Shown here piece by piece: positions 41,188 to 52,700 of a stretch of 64,000 bases of DNA. The notes below the pieces were generated by a model, which was not told where the DNA came from, searched no databases, and worked only from the letters and a program-made list of their open reading frames with translations. Within the stretch, counting starts at the first letter, position 1; the number at the start of each line of letters is the position of its first letter. The stretch comes from an uncultured Clostridia bacterium (GTDB lineage: Bacteria; Bacillota; Clostridia; RUG12999): the NCBI GenBank assembly GCA_934792465.1, contig CAKVOK010000002.1, positions 1-64,000 of the forward strand. The letters are read 5' to 3'. Made by a program: the position numbers and the translations under genes.

Positions 41188-43830
41188 ATGAAAAAGAACA
41201 AACGAGTTATTGTCGCATTAACAGCGCTTTTGGTGCTGAACGTCTTTTCGTTCGGCACATATGCGAAAATTACGGATAAAATGACGGCGGATCTGAACGC
41301 ATACGGTATTTTGAAGGACGAACGCTTTGAAGATAAGATTACGAGAGCGGAATTTTCAGCAATGATTGTAAGACTTCTGAAAATCGATACAAGCTCATAT
41401 CCGATTGAAAAATCTCCGTTCGTTGACGTGAATGAGGACGATTGGTTTTATAATGAAATTAACATTATGAAAAGCATTAAGATAATCGACGGATATAACA
41501 GCACGGAATTTCGGCCGTTTGAAGATGTAACATATGAGCAGGCGGTGAAAATTGTCGTATGCGCACTCGGATATAAGGATATTGCCGAGAGTAAAGGCGG
41601 TTATCCGGACGGGTATATCAGCGTTGCGTCGTCGCTGAATCTGCTGAACGGCGTAGGCAGCGACAGCGGTGTAATGCTCAGAGAAAATGCGGCACGTCTT
41701 GTTTATAACGCACTTGACGTAAGCCTTATAACGTATGATTATACGGGCGGCATGACGACAGACAGCGACAACACGCTGCGAAAAATCCACGAAACGCTTG
41801 CGGACGGCAGAGAAATCATTGTCAAAAAAGGCGTCATAACGGCAAACTACGAGCTGGGACTCGTGCGCAGTATTCCGAATATAAAAGAAAATCAGGTTGA
41901 AATAAACGGCGAGATTTTCAATGCCGGAGATACGAATGCGGCAGAGCTTGTCGGCATGAAAGTGGAATACCATGCAATAACGGGCGATGATAGCGTGCCG
42001 ACGCTTTTAAACGTAAGAGTAACGGACGATAACTCGGTTCTTTCCATCAACGGCAGCGACTTTGACAGAGTAGATGGAAAAACTCTTTATTACACGGAAA
42101 ACGGAAAAGACGAAAAGCTTTCGCTTTCCGAAAACAAAATTTATGTAAGAAATTATGATGTCGTTTCGGGATATACCGATAAGGACATAACACTGAAAAA
42201 CGGCTCTATGACGCTTGTGGATAACGACGGAGATGAAAGCTACGATATAATCTTTGTTGAAGAATATGAAAATATAAGAGCGGAAAAATATGAGAACGGC
42301 AAAGTGTTTTTTGCCGAAAACAGAACGTTTGAGGGCAGCACGCTGATTGATATAGACGAGGACAACGATATTAAATATATTCTGCTGGCATCTCAGACGG
42401 AAAGCATAGCCTTGGACAAGGCGGAGGAATATATAAAAGAAAACAGTATATTGAGTATGCTGTTCTCCGCAGATAAAACAGTGCTGAAAATCATTGTTAC
42501 GAACAAAACGGCGGAGGGAAAGATAGAACAGTACAGCGAGGAAGATAATAATATTACGATTGGCGGCGAAACATACGATATGACGGAAAATGTAATATCG
42601 GATGCGGCAATCGGCGATAATGTAACGGCATATCTGGATTTCGGCGGAAAAGTATGCGAGATTAAAAGAACGGAAAACGGCGAAAAGAAATATGCGTATG
42701 TTATTGCGGCAAAAGAGAAAAACGGAATATCGGGCACGATTGAAATAAAGGTGCTTGTTCCGGGAGAGCTTAAAGCGGATATTAAAATAGACGACAGCGA
42801 TGAGGATAATACAACGTCCTTGCCGATACTGAAAGGACATAACAGCGGAATAGAAGTGCTTACGCTCAGGGATAGGGTAAGCTTCGGCGGCAAATCGCTG
42901 AAAGGCGACAAGCTGATTGAAGCGCTGAATGATAACAGGCTCATAAGATATACTTTGGACAGCAACGGAGAAATTTCAAAAATAGAAATTCCCGAAAGAA
43001 CGGGTACGGGCGAACAGCGTACATACAATGCTTATGAGAAAATCTTCGGAAAAACCGGAACGGGAGCATTTGCGATAGATGATAACAGCGTCGGCATATG
43101 TCTGCCGAAAAACGAGATAAATACAGAGGACGATTATTACACCGAGATAGAACTGAACAACGGTGAAAAATACAGCGTTAAAGGATATAATGTCGATGAA
43201 AACACGCATTGTGCGGAGATTATAGTGCTTACGCTGGAAATGGATTCGAGCATAAAAGAAGCGATTAACGATTCGAGCGACCCGGCAATTGTATGCAAGG
43301 TTACAACGGAGCTGAACGATGAGGAAACGGCGGCGAAAAAAGTCGTGTTCCTGAGCGAGGGAAAAGAAATGACGAAATTCGTAAGCCCCGGTTCGAGTGC
43401 GGACAGCGAGCTTCTGGAAACGGGAACGGTGTTCTATTATGCCGAAAACTTCAAGGGAGATATTGTAGAAGTTAAAACAGTGGAGCATCTTAAAGGCAAC
43501 AACGGCATATACAGCGAGGGCAGCCCGACTACGGAACAGAAAATACTCGGCGAAATGATAAAGGTAACTCCGAATCAGCTGAGCGACAACGGAAACAGAT
43601 TCGTATACGAGGTATTGCTCAATACGGGTTTGTCGGATTATGAAACGCTTAATATAAATGTAAGAAACACACCGCCGATATTTGTGTATAACGAAAGAAC
43701 CAACACCGTAAGATGCGGCACATTGGAGGACATCGTGCCTACATGGAGAGCGTCCGGCAGTGCGGTTTCAAAAATATTTGCGGAGATAAGATATTCAAAG
43801 GTGAAAGCTGTTGTGGTAACGGAGCGGTAA
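41188..43830 (+). CDS. Large SLH surface protein
   Basis: 880 aa. Signal peptide (MKKNKRVIVALTALLVLNVFSF), SLH triplet at the N-terminal end (about 27-195: DKITRAEFSAMIVRLL, DGYNSTEFRPFEDVTYEQA, GVMLRENAARLVYNAL), then about 680 residues of beta-rich repeats with V-x-V-R-N and G-x-V-x-x-I patterns similar in style to the protein at 1970. No enzyme motif. Probably a structural wall protein exposing the repeat region. It is 19 bp after the LamG-like gene. Confidence 0.82.
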   Translation: MKKNKRVIVALTALLVLNVFSFGTYAKITDKMTADLNAYGILKDERFEDKITRAEFSAMIVRLLKIDTSSYPIEKSPFVDVNEDDWFYNEINIMKSIKIIDGYNSTEFRPFEDVTYEQAVKIVVCALGYKDIAESKGGYPDGYISVASSLNLLNGVGSDSGVMLRENAARLVYNALDVSLITYDYTGGMTTDSDNTLRKIHETLADGREIIVKKGVITANYELGLVRSIPNIKENQVEINGEIFNAGDTNAAELVGMKVEYHAITGDDSVPTLLNVRVTDDNSVLSINGSDFDRVDGKTLYYTENGKDEKLSLSENKIYVRNYDVVSGYTDKDITLKNGSMTLVDNDGDESYDIIFVEEYENIRAEKYENGKVFFAENRTFEGSTLIDIDEDNDIKYILLASQTESIALDKAEEYIKENSILSMLFSADKTVLKIIVTNKTAEGKIEQYSEEDNNITIGGETYDMTENVISDAAIGDNVTAYLDFGGKVCEIKRTENGEKKYAYVIAAKEKNGISGTIEIKVLVPGELKADIKIDDSDEDNTTSLPILKGHNSGIEVLTLRDRVSFGGKSLKGDKLIEALNDNRLIRYTLDSNGEISKIEIPERTGTGEQRTYNAYEKIFGKTGTGAFAIDDNSVGICLPKNEINTEDDYYTEIELNNGEKYSVKGYNVDENTHCAEIIVLTLEMDSSIKEAINDSSDPAIVCKVTTELNDEETAAKKVVFLSEGKEMTKFVSPGSSADSELLETGTVFYYAENFKGDIVEVKTVEHLKGNNGIYSEGSPTTEQKILGEMIKVTPNQLSDNGNRFVYEVLLNTGLSDYETLNINVRNTPPIFVYNERTNTVRCGTLEDIVPTWRASGSAVSKIFAEIRYSKVKAVVVTER

Positions 43831-43856
43831 TACATTGATTGGGGAAAGGAAGAAAA

Positions 43857-46800
43857 ATGATGATAAAAAAATTAGTTTCGGTGTTTTTGATTTCTTGTTT
43901 AGCCGTAATGCCGTCATTTGCGGAAATTTCCGATGATGTGTATGAAGCGGAAAGCGTGTACGAATCCGAGGACGTTCAACTTTTTGCGGCGGAATCGGCA
44001 CAGGAACCTGTCGGCGGATATGTCGTAAATGAAAATTTCGATTATGCAACTCCCGAAGAAATGCTTGACGAAAGCACGGGAATCGGTATGTTTCCGATGA
44101 TTAACCCGTATATCGACGATAAATACGGAAGCACGGTAATTACGTTTGAGGACGGAATAATGTCGATGAAGCAGAACAATCCGAACGGAACGTCTTCCGT
44201 TACGAACGGCGTTGTTTTGCCGATACCGAACAAAGAGGGCGACACGACAACGCAGACGGTGGAATTTAAGATAAAAAGAAATTCAAAAACCGCATTTTGG
44301 CAGTGTATGTTCTACGGATATAATGCCGCAGGCGCAAAGCGTGAGTTCGGTATTCTCGATATGAACAAGAGCGGCCTCGGCTGGAAAGGCACAAACGGCG
44401 CATGGGGCGGCTCGGGAGCGGGCAGCATAACGAAGCTGGACGGAAAAGACAGCAGAAATATAATAAATATTATAAACGAGTGGATTGTTGTAAAAATGGA
44501 TTTTGATTTTAAAAACCAGGTTATCACACTCTATATAAACGGTGAAAAGCAATCAAAAGCACCTGTGTTTTATTCGGGTGCGGGCGTTGTTAAGATGTCG
44601 AATTTCTGTATTTTGAAACAAACGGGAAGCACGCACGGAACAATATCCCAGGTTGATTATTTCAGAATGTGGAACAATGAAAGAGAACTTCTGAAACAGG
44701 AGCTTGACGCAATTTCCGTATCGGAACTTACGGACGAGCATCTTTCGGAGATAACCTCCGACCTGAAACAGCCGCTCATATCGCAGGGTTCTCCTTACGG
44801 CGGAAATATTACATGGAAATCGAACAAGCCGGAGGTTATTTCAAACGACGGTATTGTTACAAGACAGGAAAATGATGAAAGCGTAATCCTTACGGCAACG
44901 GACGAATTGGGATCGGTTAAGGTGGCGAGAAGCTTTTATTTCAACGTAAAGGGAAATAATTCGGCGGATTTTGACCCGACAGGATATTATCTCGTGTATG
45001 AAAACGATTTTTCATCGGGAGAAGCGGACACAAGCTGGGCATTGCGTGCAACGGGAAATTCCAAAACAGCTATGGAGGACGGAAAGATTGCGGCAGTTAA
45101 AGAATCGCAATCCAACACGGTAAGCGCAAAGCTTAATATTCTCGGTGCGGAAGATATATACGGCGTATCGGGAAAAGTATATGTATTTGCCGATGTCGGA
45201 GCGGAAAATATTGCGGATATGGAGATGTCGCTGCTCGACAGCTCGTCCAAAACAATTGCAAAAATATCGTTTGATAAGCTCGGCTGTTTTGCGGCGGCGG
45301 GAACGTATCTTTCGGGCGGTACGGAGCAGTATTCCGGCTCATATCCATATCCGAACGGAGATTATGTAAAGGTGAGATTTGAGGCAGACCCCGTAGCCGG
45401 AAGCTTTAAGCTTCGGATAAACAATATCCCGGTTACGATAGACGGAGATGATATGCTGCCGAATATAAACCAGACAACGAATATACAGTCCGTGCTTTTC
45501 AGAATAAATTCGGGAACCGAATATCCGGCAAAAATGACAGTGGACAACGTAAAGGTGTATATTCCCGATGAAAAAAGAATGGAAATGGCGAAAAACAGGG
45601 TTGTTTTCGACGCTATAAGAATGGCAAACAGCAAAGAAAGCCATATAACGGGCGATTTGAATTTGTTCACGGATAAGTATCTCGGTACGGATATATCTTG
45701 GGAATCGGACAAACCGAATATAATCTCGGCGGACGGCAAGGTAAACCGCCCGACAGACGCAGCGGCGGATGTGACGCTGACGGCAGTAATCAGTATGGGC
45801 GAACAAAAGGAAAACGTGGTATTTAATCTTAAGGTTATGAAAGACGACCCGTATAATTATGCTTTTGAAAGAAAGGTAACGTCAAATCTTTCGGCACAGC
45901 AAGGCAGCAGCATAAATTATATCAACGATGGTGATACGGAAACGAAATACATAACGGTTGCAGCGGGAAAATCAATGAATATCCTTGTCGATATGGACGG
46001 AATGTATAATATCAACAGACTTATAATTCCGGGCGGACTTGATACGATAACGGGATATAAAATAGAGGTTTCCGAAAACAATTCCGAATATACGGAGGTT
46101 GCGTCCGGCGAGAAGCTTGAAAAAACAACGGCATTTAAACTTGTAAAGGCAAAATATTTAAGACTTACGGTAGAAAAAGAAAGCGGCGTTTCGGTCGAAA
46201 TTCCCGAACTGGAAATAAGAACCGAATTTACGGACGAAGAAGCGGCAGACGCAGACCTTGAAGCGTTTGCGCCGAATCTGCCGAAAAGTACAACGGAAAA
46301 TATTACTTTGCCAACAGAGGGACAATACGGCAGCACGATAACCTGGACTTCGAGCAAGCCCGATGTTATTTCGCCGGCAGGTATTGTGAACAGGGGAAGC
46401 GAAACGGTTACGGTTATCCTGACGGCGGAAATCAGAAAAGGCAGCATTGCAAAAACAAAAACGTATCAGGTATCTGTAACGGGAAAACAGACGTCATCGT
46501 CCGGCGGCGGTGGCGGCGGAGGAGGAAAATCTTCCGCAAAGTCAAGTTCATACATACCGGTTATATCCGTTGAAAATCCTCCGGCGGAGGAAGTAATATT
46601 CAGCGATTTGGCAGGTGCGGAATGGGCGAAAGAATATATAATCGCACTTTATAACAAGGGAGCGGTAAACGGATACGGAAACAAAACGTTTGCGCCGTTT
46701 AACAATGTAACCCGCGAGGAATTTGTGAAAATACTTATCATCGCATTTGATATAGCACCGCAGACTGCGGAAATAAGCTTCGGTGACTGCGAAAAAGGAA

Positions 46801-47135
46801 TGTGGTATGCAGACTATATAGAAACAGGCGTTAAAACAGGTATTGTAAACGGAATGAGCGACAGCCGTTTCGGCATCGGCGAATACATAACACGTGAAGA
46901 TATAATCACGCTTACCGCCCGTGCGCTCGAATATAAGGGCATAGCGAATACGGGTGCGGATACTGCGCCTCCGGATATGGCAGATGTCAGCGCATACGCT
47001 CAAAATGCGGTGCGTATGCTTATGGGATATGATATAGTAAACGGAGATACGAATGGAAAAATCAATCCGAAAAGCTTCGCAACAAGAGCCGAAACCGCTA
47101 AGATAATCGGAAAGGCAGCGGCACTTATAAAATAA
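43857..47135 (+). CDS. Modular SLH glycan-binding surface protein
   Basis: 1092 aa. Signal peptide, then in order: a concanavalin-like module related to those of the gene at 39483 (about 57-275), an atrophied bacterial Ig domain (NITWKSNKPEVISNDGIVTR, about 295-375), a second concanavalin-like module (about 378-570), another Ig (DISWESDKPNIISADGKVNR), an F5/8 type C (discoidin) module (about 665-790), a third Ig (TITWTSSKPDVISPAGIVNR), a Gly/Ser linker and an SLH triplet (about 915-1092). A surface-tethered multi-lectin is the natural reading. ATG 43857 follows GGAAAGGAAG; the in-frame TTG at 43839 is rejected. Confidence 0.85.
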   Translation: MMIKKLVSVFLISCLAVMPSFAEISDDVYEAESVYESEDVQLFAAESAQEPVGGYVVNENFDYATPEEMLDESTGIGMFPMINPYIDDKYGSTVITFEDGIMSMKQNNPNGTSSVTNGVVLPIPNKEGDTTTQTVEFKIKRNSKTAFWQCMFYGYNAAGAKREFGILDMNKSGLGWKGTNGAWGGSGAGSITKLDGKDSRNIINIINEWIVVKMDFDFKNQVITLYINGEKQSKAPVFYSGAGVVKMSNFCILKQTGSTHGTISQVDYFRMWNNERELLKQELDAISVSELTDEHLSEITSDLKQPLISQGSPYGGNITWKSNKPEVISNDGIVTRQENDESVILTATDELGSVKVARSFYFNVKGNNSADFDPTGYYLVYENDFSSGEADTSWALRATGNSKTAMEDGKIAAVKESQSNTVSAKLNILGAEDIYGVSGKVYVFADVGAENIADMEMSLLDSSSKTIAKISFDKLGCFAAAGTYLSGGTEQYSGSYPYPNGDYVKVRFEADPVAGSFKLRINNIPVTIDGDDMLPNINQTTNIQSVLFRINSGTEYPAKMTVDNVKVYIPDEKRMEMAKNRVVFDAIRMANSKESHITGDLNLFTDKYLGTDISWESDKPNIISADGKVNRPTDAAADVTLTAVISMGEQKENVVFNLKVMKDDPYNYAFERKVTSNLSAQQGSSINYINDGDTETKYITVAAGKSMNILVDMDGMYNINRLIIPGGLDTITGYKIEVSENNSEYTEVASGEKLEKTTAFKLVKAKYLRLTVEKESGVSVEIPELEIRTEFTDEEAADADLEAFAPNLPKSTTENITLPTEGQYGSTITWTSSKPDVISPAGIVNRGSETVTVILTAEIRKGSIAKTKTYQVSVTGKQTSSSGGGGGGGGKSSAKSSSYIPVISVENPPAEEVIFSDLAGAEWAKEYIIALYNKGAVNGYGNKTFAPFNNVTREEFVKILIIAFDIAPQTAEISFGDCEKGMWYADYIETGVKTGIVNGMSDSRFGIGEYITREDIITLTARALEYKGIANTGADTAPPDMADVSAYAQNAVRMLMGYDIVNGDTNGKINPKSFATRAETAKIIGKAAALIK

Positions 47136-47144
47136 TCTGAAAAA

Positions 47145-47188
47145 ACCGTCCGATAAAAGACGAAATTATCGACTTATCGGGCGGTTTG
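47145..47188 (+). terminator. Terminator of the surface-protein unit
   Basis: 14-bp stem AAACCGTCCGATAA/TTATCGGGCGGTTT with one G-T pair, just after the stop at 47135. Confidence 0.85.
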
Positions 47189-47197
47189 AACTTAATA

Positions 47198-47226
47198 TTG
47201 ATTTTTTGCGCGAAATATGTTATACT
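47198..47226 (+). promoter_or_regulatory. Promoter of the membrane AraC regulator
   Basis: TTGATT, 17 bases, TATACT, 32 bp upstream of the start codon. Confidence 0.75.
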
Positions 47227-47257
47227 ATATGTATCATAAATCAAAAGGGAGAAGAAA

Positions 47258-49486
47258 ATGAATATCAAGGATTTTGTCACCAATAAAAAATTATTTTTAA
47301 AATACTGTACGATGATATTTGTTTCGCTTTTTATAACTATTATATTCAGTTCCGCAGTTATAAACAAAACAAGAAGCTTTGCCGAAGAACAGATAAAGAA
47401 CAACGGCTATCAGTCGCTGAAACAGGTTCAGATTGCGCTCGACAGAGAAATTGTAAATATAAGGAAAACAGCAATGTCGGTGACGAGAAACAAGGAGCTT
47501 TCCGCATATGTGTATAACTCTGACGATATTAACAGCATATACAGACTTTCCGAATTGGTTGACATGACGAATTTCAGGGATTTGGTAGGCGATTTCGTGC
47601 TGTTCGGATATATTTATATGAAAGACAGTGACCTGATAATCTGCGAAAAGGGAAAATTCACTCCCAAGGAATTTTATGCATACCTCGGCTGTGAGGACGA
47701 AACATACCAGGAATGGTACAGGAAGATTAACGGAAAATATTACAATACGTATACCGAACCGATAAACATTACGCTTGCGGACGCATACGAGAGCAACAAG
47801 GTTGTGCCGTATTTCCAGTCGTTTCCGCTTAGGTCGTTTGAAAAAGGAAATCTTGTTATTTTTCTTGATTACAATAAGATAAATCAGATTTACGGCAGCA
47901 GATATTCGGACGGGAAAAATGCGCTTTTTGTGTTGGACAAGAACAACAAAGTCGTTTTCTCGTTTGGCGATGAATCGAAATTTGATAAAAGCTACAGTGA
48001 CTTTGATGAAAAATATACTTCCGTAGGAAGAGATCTCATGGTGTTCAAAAGGGACTCACAGCTCAGCGACGTTACGTATATTTCCGTGGAAGAAAAAAGC
48101 TTTATAAGGGAACAGTTGAAGGGTGTTACGAGGGCGATATATTTGTATATACTGGTCGTTATTCTGATTTGCATTACGATTCCGGTGATAATAGCGCACA
48201 AGTTCACATCGCCGGTGGTCGGCATATACAGGATGCTCAAAGGCAACAATATAAAAGAGCCGGACAGTATAGCCGAGGTTGTAAATTCCGTCAAGAAATT
48301 TATCGAGGAAAAGGATTCGGCGGAAATATCGTATAAGAAGCAGAAAGCGCAGTTTGCGGAGCAATCTCTGACAAACGCCGTTATAGGATTGCTGGAGGAT
48401 TTCGTATGCGACGACGAGGGCAGAGAGTGTCTTGAAAAATATTTCACAAATAAATATATCAGAGTTATCACGGCGGAATTGGCGGATATTCAGACGAATG
48501 AGGATTGTGCGCTTTTGAGATATGCCGTGAAGAATGTCGGCACGGAGGTGCTTGAAAAAAATTCGGCGGTGTATGCGCTTGATTACGGCTGGAACAAGGT
48601 TATTTTTATAATAAATTACGATAAAGACAATGCCGAAACGATTATGACGGAGTGCGAATATATCTCGGACGTATTTGCGGACGAATTCGGAGTTACTCTG
48701 AATATGGGAATCGGTAAAATGACGGACGATATTCAGAATATGTCAACGTCTTTTGCATCATCGGGAGAAATGCTCGAAGGACTTAATCTCAGCGGTGAAC
48801 GCATAGGAATATACGAGAACCGCCGCCGCAACGAAAGTATATATTATTTCACGGCGGAGCATGAAAACATGATTTTAAAGGCACTTGTAAATTCGGACAG
48901 CGAGAGCGCTTCGGAGGTAATAAACAAGGCGGTCGAGCTGCATAAGACGTCATCGCCGGATATTATAAAATGCTTGCATTTTCATCTTATAGCGACTGTG
49001 CTGAAGCTTGTAAACGATGAAAAGCTCGGACTTTCCGAAACGGAGCTGGAAAACCTCGGAATCGAACGGCTTTTCACTTGCGAAAAGATAACCGATCTGA
49101 CGAACGAGATAAACAGTGTGTTTGCGAAAATATGCTCTGCGGTGAAAGAACAGGGCAACAGCAAAAAAGATGTGTTTAAAACGCTTGTGATGGGATTTGT
49201 GGACGAGCATTACGGCGACAACGGAATGAGCCTTGATATGGTAGCTTCGGCGTTCAATGTACACCCGACATATATATCGCATTTCTTCAAGGATACGGTG
49301 CGGAAGAATTTTACAGAGTATGTAACGGAAAAGAGAATCAGCCGTGCGTGCGAGCTTCTCGAAACGGGAGCGACGCTCAACGATATTGCGATTTCGGTGG
49401 GATATGCGAACAGCACGGTACTTGTGAAGAAATTTAAAAAGGTCATGGGAGTTACGCCCGGAGAATACAGAAAATCAATCAAGTGA
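47258..49486 (+). CDS. Membrane-spanning AraC-type regulator
   Basis: 742 aa single-component sensor-regulator. Two membrane helices (about 18-38 and 287-310, YLYILVVILICITIPVIIAH) frame an extracellular sensor of about 245 aa; a cytoplasmic linker follows; the C-terminal 100 residues are an AraC HTH pair (MSLDMVASAFNVHPTYISHF..VGYANSTVLVKKFKKVMG). This YtdP-like layout is typical of regulators beside LplA/LplB/YtcP-type ABC importers and wall-acting lyases in Firmicutes. It stands between the two units that share the conserved promoter block and is the obvious candidate to bind it. Confidence 0.88.
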   Translation: MNIKDFVTNKKLFLKYCTMIFVSLFITIIFSSAVINKTRSFAEEQIKNNGYQSLKQVQIALDREIVNIRKTAMSVTRNKELSAYVYNSDDINSIYRLSELVDMTNFRDLVGDFVLFGYIYMKDSDLIICEKGKFTPKEFYAYLGCEDETYQEWYRKINGKYYNTYTEPINITLADAYESNKVVPYFQSFPLRSFEKGNLVIFLDYNKINQIYGSRYSDGKNALFVLDKNNKVVFSFGDESKFDKSYSDFDEKYTSVGRDLMVFKRDSQLSDVTYISVEEKSFIREQLKGVTRAIYLYILVVILICITIPVIIAHKFTSPVVGIYRMLKGNNIKEPDSIAEVVNSVKKFIEEKDSAEISYKKQKAQFAEQSLTNAVIGLLEDFVCDDEGRECLEKYFTNKYIRVITAELADIQTNEDCALLRYAVKNVGTEVLEKNSAVYALDYGWNKVIFIINYDKDNAETIMTECEYISDVFADEFGVTLNMGIGKMTDDIQNMSTSFASSGEMLEGLNLSGERIGIYENRRRNESIYYFTAEHENMILKALVNSDSESASEVINKAVELHKTSSPDIIKCLHFHLIATVLKLVNDEKLGLSETELENLGIERLFTCEKITDLTNEINSVFAKICSAVKEQGNSKKDVFKTLVMGFVDEHYGDNGMSLDMVASAFNVHPTYISHFFKDTVRKNFTEYVTEKRISRACELLETGATLNDIAISVGYANSTVLVKKFKKVMGVTPGEYRKSIK

Positions 49487-49515
49487 CTTTATAAAAATGC
49501 ACAGGACGCATAAAA
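49487..49515. repeat. Partial copy of the terminator-linked repeat
   Basis: CTTTATAAAAATGCACAGGA CGCATAAAACAA matches the inverted end ATTATAAAAATGCACAGACC GCATAAAGCAA of the repeat at 39254-39286 with a few changes. Confidence 0.5.
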
Positions 49516-49528
49516 CAAAAAAGTTTTT

Positions 49529-49572
49529 AAAGAAGTTGCAGTAAAATGAAATCATTTTGCCGCAACTTCTTT
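49529..49572 (+). terminator. Terminator of the membrane AraC gene
   Basis: Stem AAAGAAGTTGC...AAAATGA with TCATTTT...GCAACTTCTTT, one mismatch, AA loop; T-rich end. Confidence 0.8.
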
Positions 49573-49583
49573 GCATATAAAAC

Positions 49584-49673
49584 AGACTACAAAAATTGAC
49601 TATGAAAAAACAGCAATATACGGCGATAAAGCAAAAGCGGATTATTGATTTTTTGCCGAAAAAAAGGTATAAT
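49584..49673 (+). promoter_or_regulatory. Conserved promoter block, copy B
   Basis: Block 49584-49627 matches copy A (39325-39368) without gaps. TTGATT (49645-49650), 17 bases, perfect TATAAT (49668-49673). The distance from block to -10 is the same in both copies. Confidence 0.75.
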
Positions 49674-49724
49674 GTAGATATGTGCAGCAAGGCACGTATG
49701 AAAAAGATTTCGGAGGACGATGGA

Positions 49725-52700
49725 ATGAAGAAAATATCAGCAATATTTTTGACAGTATGCATTTTGTGTACGAGCGTATACGCAGCGGAAAACGGCGGTA
49801 CGGAACAGATGTCGGCGGACGGAGGTTACAGTTACAATTTTGTTGACCCCGACTGGATGAGCGACGAGGATTTTTTCGGAGTATATGACAAGGAACAGGG
49901 GATTTTTACAAATCCGGGCAAATTAAATTACGACGGATTTTCGGGACTTGCCGCTGTCAAAGAGCTTGTTGAAGCGGGAGATTACGAGGGTGCTAAGGAA
50001 GAATACAAGGCATATTACGTAAAAAAGAAAGAAAATCTTAATCTGTTTATAAATTCGACGTCCAAGACGGACGTCATAGTCAGCAGAATGTATGAAAACC
50101 AGGTGATGTACAATCCGCTCTCCGCAACGCTTGTCGATACGGTTAAATTCACAAATGCGGAAACAACAGCCTCAATGGACGTGACAAGCGATGTCAAAAG
50201 CATAATGGGAGCGAGCGACAAAAGGTCGATTTTTCAGCTGGTGGCATTGAAAAAAGACGGCAGCAGCGCAGAGATATATTCGAGAAGCGCAGCGGCGGGC
50301 AAACGCCCCGTAATTGAAGTTACGATAAACGGTATTTTGAACAGAATCGAACCGTACGGCGATACATATATCTGCGGCGGAGAAAACGAAAACATGAACT
50401 ACGGCAACGAAGAAATGCTGAGAGTGGAGGAAAGCGTAACATCAATTCAGCCGGAGGGCGCATGGGAAACCGGCATAAACGATGCCGGAAACGATATAAA
50501 TACAAACGGCGTAACCGACAGATTCGACGATGCGGAAACGAAAAGAACATATTTGATGTTTGATTTCAGCTCGCTTAGTTCTGCGGATATAACAAGTGCA
50601 GTGCTGAAGCTGACGGGAAAGAACGCAGGCGGTACGGGCGAAATGGAAATTCTGTGTTTCAGAAATGCCGATACCGCAATTGAGGAAGATACCGTTACAT
50701 GGTGCAAAAAAGGAAGCTTCGCAAATGAACATTATGTGTTCAATTCCTATGGATTCAAAGACCCTGACGGAATAGAAACCATATTTTATGCCAAGCCTTA
50801 CGGAATGATAAACAGATATTACGGCGATGTCGGACGTTTCGAAGGGTCGCAGCTGTCGCCTGTCAAGATGTTCAGCGAAACCGGCAACGAGTATTACGGA
50901 TACGTTGCCTGCAAGATGTTCGGCGATTATGTTAAGATGAGGGGCGGAAAATACGATGACAGCTATACATCGCTCTGTGCGGCGTGCCGATTGCTGTATA
51001 TGCCGAATCTTATAATGAAGATAATAACAAGCAAGCATATGTCCGCAGAACTTTTCACGGCACTTATGAAAAATCTGTGGCTCAATGCGAACTATATGCA
51101 ATATACTTTCAGACCCGGAACAAACTGGGGTTCGTTCCAGATGTCCGGACTCTTCACAACGGGTGCGTATTTCAACGAATTTTCGGATTATTATAACTGG
51201 GTTGAAAAGCCGGACAGTCCGAACGGAGATACGGAAGCGGTATCGCTGAAATATATTCAGAGTGCGGCATACAGAATGTATTTGCTGTCGCAGAATACGA
51301 TAATAGACGAGGATTACAGCTCTACGGAAAAATCCGTGGGATACTGCGCAACGAATATGAATATGTTTTTGAATCCGCTGACCGTTACGGATGTTACGGG
51401 GGTTACGTTCCCGTATAATGACGAAACGATGAAACGTGTCGTAGGCTGCCTTACATATTTCAGGGACTTGCTCGGGCCGGGAGGATATGACATTCAGTGG
51501 GGAAACTCCGGTTCGCATAACGTGAATATGAAATATGTAATAGATAATTTCCTGAAATATTATAATGTTCCGTCGCTGAAATGGTATACGACAAACGGCA
51601 AGGAGGGCACGGCACCGGAATATACTTCGGTTTTGTATCCGGGTGCGAAAGTTGCGATAATGAAAAGCGGCTGGGACGACAATGCGGCATATCTTCATAC
51701 GTCTTATGATGTGGCAGGCGTTCATGCGCATGATGATGACTTGTCACCGATAATATTCGCAAAAGGAAAATATCTGCTTTCCGACCAAAGCTACAGCGGT
51801 TATGCGCTCGACGCTACGGCGCAGAACTGGCTCATAAGTGCGGAAGCGCATAACGTAATAAAAATAAACGAGAAATTTCCGAACAACACATCGGAGCTGA
51901 ACGACTGGGTTACGAACGACGGGTTCGATTTGTTTGCGGCGACAAAAACGAATAATGAGGTCAGCTTCAAAAGAAATATCTTTTTTGTTCGTCCGAATTA
52001 CTGGATTGTGACGGATTATCTCGTGCCGAACGATAAGGAAACGGAGAACACATACAGACAGATGTGGCATATGCCGCCGGACGCAAAGCTTGATATAATC
52101 GATGAAACTTCAAATAAGGCGAAAAGCGCTTATGACTATGTGAATTTGAGTATAATTCCGGTAGGAGGAGATAAGCTCGAAGCGGATATACGAGAAGGCT
52201 ATTACGGTACGGGCAGTACGACGGATATGTCTATGGAAAACTACGTCAATTACATTAAAAATGAAAAAGGTACGGTTACGTACAATACCATACTCCGCCC
52301 GGAAATACCGGATGAAAAGCTGAACGTAAATACAACGGAAATAGAAATGCCCGATGTAACGGAAAACGGAGCGTCCGCATTCAGCATGGATATAAGCTCA
52401 AACGGAAAAACGAGCGAGGCAACATATTATATTTTAAATGATGAATTGCAAAAGGGCAAGCGAGATGTCGGCAGCTATAATTTCGACGGAAAGGTTTTCT
52501 ATGCCGAAAAATCAAGCGGCGGCGAATTTAAGAATATAAACCTTTATAAGGGTAAGGAGCTTAAAGAAAAAGGGAAAACCGTTATAAAGACGGGAGCACC
52601 CTCGGAGATTAACGATTTGTCGGTAAGCTATGACGGCAGCGTAATGAATATAAGAAGCTCGGAATCGAAAGAAGATATAGGGCTTGATACGATAACGCTG

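Noticed and set aside
42007..42840. 277-codon reverse frame inside the 41188 SLH gene
   Set aside because: No family resemblance, no SD, and the forward SLH frame is continuous across it.
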